DNA of 64,000 nucleotides from Mytilus galloprovincialis. Lineage: Eukaryota; Mollusca; Bivalvia; Mytilida; Mytilidae. The notes below the pieces were generated by a model. That model was not told the origin of the DNA. It saw nothing but the letters and a program-made list of their open reading frames with translations, and did no database searches. Below are positions 49,885 through 60,300 of the stretch, piece by piece. Made by a program: the position numbers and the translations under genes. The DNA lies in contig NC_134846.1 in NCBI RefSeq assembly GCF_965363235.1, positions 29,646,218-29,710,217 of the forward strand, written 5' to 3'. How positions within the stretch are numbered: position 1 is the first letter of the stretch; each line of letters starts with the position of its first letter.

Positions 49885-50075
49885 ATGGATAAAGATCAAA
49901 CTTTGCATCGGATTAATGTTTATAGTGACCGGATTTTACATGCGCGTTTTCCCAATTTAAATCGCTCATCAATGGAGTATAGATTAAACCAGATTCAAGG
50001 ACTAATCAAATACGAAGTTGAAGAGTTGTTAAAGCACATATATCGGAAATGGAAAACCCCTTGTGACGAAATTAG
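49885..50075 (+). CDS. Candidate first coding exon of a divergent plus-strand gene
   Basis: ATG in a good context (aaacaATGG) opens 63 codons plus two bases ending at a strong donor, ATTAG|GTAAGG (phase 2). The product begins MDKDQTLHRINVYSDR and includes RLNQIQGLIKYEVEELL, helical and polar. I do not recognise it and found no following exon in the window. It starts 154 bp from the caspase 1 ATG on the opposite strand. It could also be a chance frame. Confidence 0.35.
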
Positions 50076-50089
50076 GTAAGGCTGTATAT

Positions 50090-52650
50090 AACCGGTGGTA
50101 AAAAAAAATGGTGTTTTGAATAATTCAATATGTTATAAAATGTTAACCGACAGAAAATTACCGTATCAATAATATTTTATGTCTAGCCAGTGCTGGACAC
50201 TGGGCTGGTGATACAATTGGGTAAAAAAACGTCCAACAGAAGTTGCATCAAAATAATTTGGGTAAAATGTTTTTAGAGATACCAGACTTATAATTGGTAC
50301 GCAAGGTTTGTGTTTCGTCAACAGTAAACTCAGCAGTAGCGCTCGCATTAATTCAGTTGTTTATGTGGCTTACCAAGTCAAATTCGAAGTTGTACTGCAT
50401 TGAAACAATATAAATTTTGACACCCATTAAAAAAAATCGTGAGAACTATTCGAAAAGACTTCCTAAGTCTCATAAATTTGATTTAAAATGACAGTTGGCA
50501 TAGATACCATAAACAAGATCCGTTGTAAGATGGTCATGATTCTATTTGACTCCAAAATCAAAAACAGAATAATTAACTACTCATGACTCATATAACTGTT
50601 TTGTCCAGGTTTATATTAAAACAAATGGTAGACGTCGACACTTTTAGTTTTGTAATCTTCGGCAGAATAAAAACTTCCGTTTTCCCTATTGCATTTGAAT
50701 AATTCAAAAGTAATTAATTCACATCAAATGTACAGACAATAATAACGATCCTAAGTATGTAGCAGAGTAAGGACTTTTCACATCACACTTTCAACATGTT
50801 AAATATAGAGACATTTTCATATTGTAAGGTTTTCTAATGAAATAAAATACAATTGTAAAGTCAATGTTCCTGGTCAATGTTCGTTTTTTAAACGTTAAAT
50901 GGGAGTAAGAAAAAAATAACTCTAATCAACTAATTGTTGAAAATATTATTTTCACATATTTCCTGTTGTTTGCTTTAAGACACATGTGTGTAATATGTGC
51001 TTTATGTTGCAAAATCTTTCTATCATTTTATGCTTTCAATCGACATGCTATTTGTATGTCTCTCTTTCAATTAAGCTTATCGTCATAAATGCTTGTATTC
51101 ACCTCTCAAATTGCAAGAATTGATAACATATTTTAAACATTGTACATATATATACGTACTAACACATATAGAGGTCTTTTCTACCTGAGTGGTGTTCTTT
51201 TCTTAATTCAAGCATGAGTTTAAAAATATATCAACAATATTTAATTTACACTAAGCGTATAAATAAAAAAACATAGTGTGTAGGCAATTATAAAGAGTAA
51301 CCAAACGGTCTCATTTTGAATATAGAAAAAAAAATTATTTAAATCCAAATTTTATGCGATTTCAGTGGGATAAATTATAAGTAAATCAAAGTAAAAACAA
51401 AATCATAATTACAAAAAGGTAAAACAGTACCTAGTTGATAGATAGACAAAAATGCACACAATTATATAAATACATTTTTGTAGTTTTCATATTGTTTAAG
51501 AACTAGACCAACGCATCATGCAGTGTATATGCGTACATTTGTAGATTCTAAAAAGAATCATAATCATGTCTACGAGTACTCTACATTAATAAACAAATAA
51601 GGTCTTACAGCTTTTACGACAGGATCCACCATTAGTAAATTTCTAGTCTCTTATCAGTTGACCATATCTGATATCAGTTCTTGGAAAATGGTATTTAATA
51701 TAAACATTTATAAATAGAAGAGATTTATCTCTTTTAAATTTAATATTTTGTCTGTTCCCTTTTTCACTTTATTACAATAAATAAAGGGTAAAAGAAAAAA
51801 AAGATTGGATACAGAGAAAGTTAATTTTCTAAGGCTTACTATATAAAATTGGCAATTTTCCTTCTATATGTTTGAGAACCTTCAGAGCTGAGTTGGTCAT
51901 CGCTGTTGTCTGCCTTGTGTCAAACATATATCTGATGAGATTGTCGTGTCTGTAAAGACTGAGCAATTATTTCAGATTAATAATATTTGGTATGCGCGTT
52001 TCGTCTACCACTCATCAAAGGCTCTTTATTCAAATAATTGGAGAGCCAAACCATATACAATGTTGAAGAGCATTTAAAACAAAAAATTAAGATCAAATTC
52101 AACTTTGGTTTCCATAATTTTATAAAATTCGAGATTACATGTAAGTTATGTTAGCGCGAAACTGTTTATGAAATCCTGGATTGTCTGCCGTTAGTGTAAT
52201 ATGTGCATTGTTGACAATATTTTATTATGAATCATACAAATACATTTTATATTCACATTCATCAATATTATTTGTGTTATAAACGTTTCTCTGTGATGAA
52301 TATACTTGCGTGTGTTTGTGCTGTATTTATGTCACGTAGTATTGTCATTGTAGTGATATTTTTTACCATTGTTATAAAGCTGGAGGTACAAGCGTATTGC
52401 ACAAATTAAGATAGATTCATTCAATGTGGGTTTTTTCACTTCAACTGAATATTTGGATTAACAGACACCTATTTGAGACGGAACTGCAAGGATTTTTTTT
52501 TATGCTTAATCATTTCCAATTTTAAAATACGCTTGCTCCTAAGATTGAACAAGAGTGCACACGCTGAAATGTATCGCCTTCTTTACTAATCATTGATATT
52601 ATGTTGAAGGTCTTAAATATAAAAAGCTTTATTACAACTGTCACAACTAT
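50090..52650. other. Non-coding stretch
   Basis: No supported gene. A dispersed repeat is visible at about 51880-52080 ('gctgagttggtcatcgctgttgtc...tatgcgcgtttcgtctaccactcatcaaaggctc'), of a type I recognise from mussel sequence. The rest is AT-rich. Confidence 0.5.
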
Positions 52651-52659
52651 CCATTTAAT

Positions 52660-53590
52660 TGACTAAGGAACCATGAAAAAGCTGTCAAGGTCAGATGAAC
52701 CATACCAGGCAGGCATATAGAGCTAAAAAGTCTTCCATACAACAAATATAGTTGATCTATTGCTTATAGTTTAAGAAAAACAGGCCAAAACACAAAAACT
52801 TAACACTGAGCAATGGACCGTGAAAATGAGGTCAAGGTCAAATAAAACCTGCGTGACTGATATATGTATCATAAAATATTTCCATACACCAAATATAGTT
52901 GACCTATATTGCATATAATATTAGAAAAAAAGACAAAAACTCAAAAACTTAACTTTGACCACTGACCCATGAAAATGAGGTCAAGGTCAGACACCTGCCA
53001 GCTAGACATGTACCCATTACAATCATTCCATACACCAAATATAGTAGACCTACTTGCATAAAGTATAAGAAAACAGACCAAAACACAAAAACTTAACTAT
53101 ATCCACTGAAAAATGAAAATGAGGTCAAGGTCAGATGACACCTGCATGCTGGACATGTGAACCTCACAGTCCTTCCATACACCGAATATACTAGACATAT
53201 TGCTTATAGTATCTGAGTTATGGACTTGACCACCAAAACTAAAACCTTGTTAACTGATCCATGAAATTAGGTCGAGGTCAAGTGAAAACTGTCTGATTGG
53301 CATGAGGACCTTGCAAGGTACGCACATACCAAATATAGTTATCCTATTACTTATAATAAGAGAGAATTTAACATTACAAAAAATCTTAACTTTTTTTCAA
53401 GTAGTCACTGAACCATGAAAATGAGGTCAAGGACATCGGACATGTGACAGACAGAAACTTCGTAACATGAGGCACCCATATACAAAGTATGAAGCATCCA
53501 GATCTTCCACCTTCTTAAATATAAAGCTTTTAAGAAGTTAGCTTACGCTGCCGCCGGATCACTATCCCTATGTGGAGTTTTCTGTTCAAT
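52660..53590 (+). repeat. Pearl-like array III (~145-bp units)
   Basis: Six units with 'gaaaatgaggtcaaggtcagatgacacctgc' spaced near 52685, 52826, 52975, 53118, 53268 and 53415. It ends with 'aagaagttagcttacgctgccgccggatcactatccctatg', as array II does, but with the triplet run and terminal hairpin mostly lost. The last two units match 48181-48470 in order. Confidence 0.85.
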
Positions 53591-53599
53591 TAAAAACTT

Positions 53600-55530
53600 G
53601 TATTAGAAATTAATCAGTTGCCCATTTGCATTATTGAAAGTATAAATAAAATCAAAGCTTAGGATCACAAACTGTTTTTTTGGTATACCTCCAGATGGGG
53701 AGACGTCAACGTATATGATACGGTTGATGCGTCTTTAAATGACCAACCTTCGATAATAGTATGTCAATCAACCTAAACTAATATCATAAATTTACAAAAT
53801 GTACATATTTCATTAAATTTTATTTATATAACAAAGCTGTTTTGTGTAAATAATCAACATAAAACTATTAAATTAACAGAAATATTAGCTTAATTTACAA
53901 CTTTAATCAGTGGAGCATGATCCAAAACAACCAACAAAACCTAATATGTATTTTGACTATGCAGATGTAGAATCAGTTCAGATCTATTTATATAAATATA
54001 TATATTGTTTTACCAGTCATATATGGTTGAATCAGAAATGTATGAGTTGTATTTATAACTGCATGGTTTTGCTGAATTCAATATTTAAACATGAGATCAA
54101 ACATACATATAAAGGTTCCTTATCAATCAGAAAATGTATTTATATTAAGGTATTACTGTTCTACCATCCTGACCCTCCATCAACCTAAAAATATGATGAG
54201 TTTGCTTATTTATAATTAGTTCAGCTCAACAAGTACGGTTTTGTAAACTAATAAAAGTTGTAATTCACAAATTTCTAAATCTACCAACATATTGCTTTGA
54301 ATAATCTCAGAATAATAACATATCATAGAGCAGTGAGGTAAATTTTCATTAGATCATATATCCATACAAGAGTCAACCAATTGTTTGATAATATTTTAAT
54401 GTTTGTATGTTGTATAACAATACTTGTTAAGAAAACAATTTTATCAAAAATACATAAATTAATGTAGTTTAACTACAATTGAAGACATATGGAAGATAAC
54501 TCAACTTCAAAAACGTGTTATATAGGTGTTACATTGCAATAGATATACAAAGATTGGACCAATTTAAGTAAAAATTACTTAACTTGCCACCATGCTAGAG
54601 GTCTAAATGTGTAATATTTTAATAAATCATCCATTGAAATTCAAGTTGTAATACATAGTTATCTTTATAAACAGTTGTTTTCTTAACTATTTAATTTCTT
54701 TTTTCTGGTTTGATTCATCTGACACAGTATACAATCTAGTAAGTATATCTTATTTGAATTGGTTTATGTCGCATGTTTCAATGCAATATGTTCAGTCAAT
54801 TAGGAAAATCAACAATTTAACCCTCCAAAATAGTAGCCAAGGGAGTACAACTAAAACTATGTCAAAAAGATTACAGTGTTTAATTTTAAGTTCAAATTGC
54901 AAAATGAATGCAATCTTTTGCTTTCATTGCGATCAAGTTCTTTGATAAAGTATATGTCTGGGGAATTGCTTTTTACATAACAATGTTAAATTTGACCAAT
55001 CTGTAGAAAAATATATTATTTTTAAACACGCTTCTTTTGAAGAAAAAGAAATAATTTGTTTTCTTCCTTCACATATCAAATAGTTTGAGTCAAGTTATTC
55101 AATTCATAAAAATAAATTATGTAAAAAATACACATAAATACAAAGCTAACATCATTAAAAAATATAACTATTTACATTTAACAATTCATGTGATTGTAAT
55201 ACATTGTACTGAAAAGTAATAGAAATAAATGTACATGTATGATCACTATCAATTTTTTTTAATATCTATTCTTTATTTTTCATACTTTAAAATGAATGTG
55301 TAATGCTTAAAAACAACAACAACAAAATCAATGCCCATTTCATGAAAATTAAATAAATATTTTTTTTACATATTAAATTTATTTCACTACCAACTATTTA
55401 TTGATATATATATTTTAAAACTAATATGAATAAATTGTTATCACAGAGATATGTCTCCCCTGTAAATAAATTTGATTATGCAAATGTTGAAATTAAAATT
55501 GCAATACTTTAACATGTAATTTATGTAAAT
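53600..55530. other. Non-coding intergenic stretch
   Basis: AT-rich, no recognised repeat or gene. Short plus-strand frames at 53910 and 54754 lack splice support and domain content. Confidence 0.5.
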
Positions 55531-55534
55531 AGTC

Positions 55535-56560
55535 AAAGTCAATGAACCGTGACTGAAGGTACATAGCCAAAAAGTATCCACAGAAATGGGATGTGCTAAT
55601 GCTTATACAACTGAATACCAATTAAAATTGGCCTGCTACTAAATTATGGTTTCCCTTGAACTCACCTAATCACAAACTAATACATGTCACACAACACTGA
55701 GAGACATTCCCCGCCCAGACACAACACAATAATCACATTCTTATGAATTATAATACATGTGTAAACTAACCAAAGATTTCAAAGTCAATTGATCATGACT
55801 AAGGGGGCAGAGCTAAATCATCTCCATGAAAATGAGATATGCCAATGCTTATACAACTGCATACTAAATATCATTGACCTACCACTAGTGGTTCCCCATA
55901 AACTTACTTAATCACAATGTAATATACATGTACACACACAAGTTTAAAAGTCAATAGACCATGACTAAGGGGGCATGCCCAAATAAACTCCATTGAAATA
56001 AGATCTGCCAATACTAACAAACTGCATACCAGATATTATTTACCTACCACTTGTGGTTCAACATAAACTAGACCTAATCACAAACTTATACATCAGAAGC
56101 AGATACAGATAAAGATCTTCAAATGGAGATTTTTTTTAAAGTCATGGAACTTTATGCTTACATTCATTAACATGTGTAGTGGCTGGTAGCAGAATATTAT
56201 TTCTTACATGTTTTGGGTCAAAAATTATTTTTTTCTATTTTAAAGAGGCTCACCAAGTGTTAACACCTGCTTATGCATCTGTAAATAAGGAAGAAAACAA
56301 TGTTTCCATAGACCGATGCAACACTCTCACTTAAATATGTAATGTTCAGAGGACCTCAAAATTTAGGTCAAAACTCTAATTTGGCATTATTTTAGAAAGA
56401 TTTTGTCATAAGGAACATGTGTACTAAGATTCAAGTTGATTGGATTTCATCAAAAACTACCTTGACCAAAACTTTAAACAGAAGTGGGACAGACAGACAA
56501 AGAGATGGATGAATGGACAGACAAATGGATACACAGACATGCCTAGGTGGGGCATAAAAA
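55535..56560 (+). repeat. Pearl-like array IV with GACAGACA microsatellite
   Basis: Three long imperfect units starting near 55535, 55784 and 55945 ('agtcaat..accatgactaagggggca', 'cttatacaactgcatac', 'cctaatcacaa'), then unique sequence and a degenerate tetranucleotide tract 'gggacagacagacaaagagatggatgaatggacagac' (about 56485-56525). Same core-plus-microsatellite layout as the other arrays with an unrelated core sequence. Confidence 0.7.
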
Positions 56561-57072
56561 GTCACATACAAAGAGATGTAAAGGATTTCACTTTGAAGCA
56601 GAACCAAGAGCTTTTGATGCAGCTGTAGAATTATCTAAAAAAAATCCTGAAACTTTAACAGATAGGATTAACTGAAATGTGTTTTTTATTTCAAGGTTGA
56701 TATTATTATTTTGGTTTGAACTTCCTGTTAATGAAATAACAAAAGCCCTTAATTTAATCCTTTGATGATTTGAACATCTGACAGGTTTTTAAATGCCTCT
56801 TATAAAATAGGTATATAACTAATGGTCAATATTTAAAGAAGTCTAATTTATTGACTCATTGCATATAAAACTGAATGGAAATGATGTGTTTTGAAAGATT
56901 TTATCTAAAGTTCCCAATAGTCTACTGACCAACATTATTTTATATTTCCTAGCAGTTTTTTTTTGTGCCCCACCAATAAAAACCAAAAAAAAAACAGCCC
57001 TTGATTTACAAATGAGTATTAAAACCAACTAAATATCAAATATATATTAAAAACATATATTCCTATTCTGAT

Positions 57073-57374
57073 TTATCTTTTAAAAAGTTTTGAAAATGAA
57101 AATGTTCTTTTTGATTTTTTTGTAGTAAAAAATACTTGTTCTGTTAGGCAATGAGTTATGCAACCAGGAGAAAACCTTCCTTCTAAATTTTTTGTATTAC
57201 TTTTTTCTCCAGGGCTATATGTTTCCAAGCTCATACAGGTTAAAATCTCTGTCAAAATATACAGGAAGTCAATGTTTTGAAAGCTGTCAAGATTTCCTGT
57301 ATAAAACTTAAGTTGCTGGTAAAGCTTGTTGAGTAACCAACTACCAGCTGCAGGGCTTCGTATAGCAAAATTTC
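57073..57374 (-). CDS. Caspase 2 terminal p10 exon
   Basis: Acceptor tatcatttcag|GA. Encodes GNFAIRSPAAGSWLLNKLYQ, then FLYILTEILTCMSLE and RFSPGCITHCLTEQVFF with a Lys-rich tail, stop at 57073. 302 nt against 290 in caspase 1. GSWLLNKL is closer to the canonical GSWFIQSL than the copy in caspase 1. Confidence 0.88.
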
Positions 57375-60300
57375 CTGAAATGATAAAATAAAAAAATAGG
57401 CCATTTTCAAAAAAGCAAGTTCATGCTGACACATTACTGAAAGAATTTTTGATTTTCATATTATACATGTACAGTCCTTCCATTTCGTTATATTTTTAAT
57501 GTGTAAAAATTTATGATTTACATGGATATATCTCATGTTTATCTATAGTACACAGGATATTGCAAATGTTGACATTCATTGATCCAAATACCAGAGGTAA
57601 ATGATGGTAATGATATAGAAAAGTTCTTGACTAGATATTTACTGTTATTATACTTCGGTCAAAAGACCAGAATTTGATTAGTTGATAGGAGGGAGACAAT
57701 TTACTCTATTCCATGGAAAATACTCTATTACCCTTTATGAGACATGTGTGATCAAGTGTTCACTTTATTAAACAAATGATTGTTATGCACAAGATGTCAT
57801 AGTGTTTTACTTTGAATTTGAAGTTAAAGACGGTAATAACAGAACATTCAGTATAATAAATTAAATAATATATAGCTGTGAGGGTGATAGAGCAGATTGT
57901 AACCCCTTGAAAAGACTGGTCAACCTTGGCTTCGCCTCAGTTGACAATGTTTTCTCAGGTAACAATCTGATCTATCACCCTCTCAGCTATGTGTTATTCA
58001 TATATTGTACTGACATGCTTTTCAAATCAGGAGTCTGTGATTCAGTGGTTGTTGTTGGTTTTATACAGGGTTTCCGCTGGCGGTCGCCATTTTCGCAATT
58101 TGCGAAGAAATAAAAATTGTGCAATAAAAATTCGTCATTTGAGAAAGAATTTGGCGAAAGAAATATATATAACGATTTATTTTCCTCCATCTTGTTTATT
58201 TACTTTTTTTTCCGAGTTTCTCAGACTTTTCCCGATTAGACAATACTTGGAATTCACCTTGACCTCATTAAGATTTGGACAGAAAATAATAGTCAGCTAA
58301 TTGCATTTTATAGCTATCGACAACAAAGGACTAATTAATAAAGGTGTTGATTGAATTGTTTGACAAAATGATATGGTTAAATGGCTTCCGCTAAATGTCA
58401 CATACAGAATTTATTTACCACTTTGCGACACACGTGTTGGAAGCAAACTTTTGACGTCTCCTCTCCTTTTAAAGATAGTTAAGAAAAGAAAACTCTTGTT
58501 GTGTCGAACAATGTTCAAAAGCCAGAAAAATCGCAGATTTAAAACTTTAATTATGGTATTTGATTAGGGAGACTACTTTTAAGTCGTTTGAGTGACATGT
58601 GTTTCAAGCATAGTTTTACATCTCAACTTTTTCATTTACAATGGTCAAGAAAAGAAAACTGTCATAATGAAGAAATCTATCCAAAAGGTTGGAGACAACC
58701 CCTCGAATGCAAGTAACCCTTCAATGGTATGACTACACATGAAATGAGGGATCAATTTCATGAGATAAAAGCTTTTGTTTTGTTGTAAAAACCACTTCTT
58801 AGTACAAAAGGGCACATCAGTATTTTTCTTTGAAAGAAACTTTCCCTACGAACTATACTGGTATTATATGATCAAAACATTTCCATTAATTTTGTTATAT
58901 CCAGGACTTATATCTTCTTTATTATTAAAAGTATAGTGGCCCCCTCATTTAGAAAAGTTGTTTAAAAATCAATGAATATTTTTCCCTTTTAAGTTAAAAA
59001 AAATTCTGTTGTTTTAGATAAATGTTTAGTGTTTATTCATTAAAATGTAGATTCTAATAAAATAAGTTTAAGGGAATAATCATAGAGACAATGGGGCAAA
59101 ATCATCTTATTTAAGGGAGGGGGGGGGGTTAGAAAAAAGGTAAATTTTAAACAAAAAATATATTTGTTACTTGGCGAAAAAAATAATAAAGTGGCGAAAA
59201 ATATATTGTTTTTGCGAAAGAGGTGGTGAAAAAAATAATTGACCCAGGAGAAACCCTGGTTTTATACCTTACTTTGGGCTATTGACTTTGCTCATTATTG
59301 AATATCTCACATATAGTTGCTTACATCCATGTCATTTGATCTCTGGGCTCTCTGGGGCAGATCTCTGGTGACCCAGAGACCGAATGACATGGATGTAAAA
59401 ATCCAAGGGGATGAGGCTGAAGGCCAGATCTCCTATGGATTTTATTCATCCTCGATGGTACCTAAGGGGTCAGTAGTCAATCATATAATGAATTTATCGC
59501 ACAAGGGACTTTTCTGCTCAATGTGTAGGAAAAAAAACAATGAAACCCAACAACATTAAAAGATGATGTCACCATTAACGGTAGACCTAAATGAACCACT
59601 TATGAAATTTACTTCCCCCTAGGGAACAATTAGGGGTCACCACATGACAATGTGATAAATTACCTATGGTTTAAATAAAATGAAACAAGTTTTGATTGGT
59701 TGAGGCAGCTGATATGGCTTGGGGGAACATGACCCTCCTGAAGGAACTTCAGCAATCCTAGTCAATTAAATTTTGATACAAACTTTTATCAAAATATACA
59801 GAATAAAATGCATCTGAGCTGTATCATTTCATGTTAACAAATATGTTCATGTTTTGGTATTCACAACAGAAATCTCTGGGATCAAATCAGAAAATTAAAA
59901 CTGCAGGTGCACAGCTCCTTGTCCTGTAGAAAATCTATGCCTTCCAAAATAAGTGTAAAATAATACAAACCTGATGTTGAGGCAAACATAATGAGTGTAT
60001 CTTCTGGACACGGTACTACTGTAACCATGGGAACAACATAATCATCTCTCCTTACAGAAGGTTTAGAACCTTTGGCATCTACTTCTTCAGTTGAAGGTTT
60101 ACTGTCATTTTTTCTAACCAATTTTTTAACGTCTAATTCATCTTTATGTGCTGAGGTTTTTGTTTTGTCTATAGAAACAATTTGCTGATTTGTTTTAGCA
60201 TTCACAGGCACATCTATCTTGGAAAAACCACTGCCTACACTGACGCTAACACTGTCCTCATCTGGCATTATTCCTTTAGCATCCACTTCCTCACTTTTTT

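Noticed and set aside
44560-53590. Regularly spaced repeats that might suggest a CRISPR array
   Set aside because: Units are ~145-165 bp with no unique spacers, in an intron-bearing eukaryotic genome.
53910-54188. 92-codon plus-strand frame as the second exon of the 49885 gene
   Set aside because: Joining at the nearby acceptor (tttaatcag|T) in phase 2 gives an immediate stop, and the frame shows no domain.
56440-56628. 62-codon frame with QTKRWMNGQTNGYTD
   Set aside because: Derived from the GACAGACA tetranucleotide tract of array IV.
57252-57434. 60-codon minus-strand frame overlapping the caspase 2 last exon
   Set aside because: Wrong frame; the p10 sequence (FAIRS, GSWLLNKL) is in another frame with a proper acceptor.
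59317-59559. 80-codon plus-strand frame
   Set aside because: Runs across a hairpin (59324-59397) inside the caspase 2 intron; no codon or domain support.
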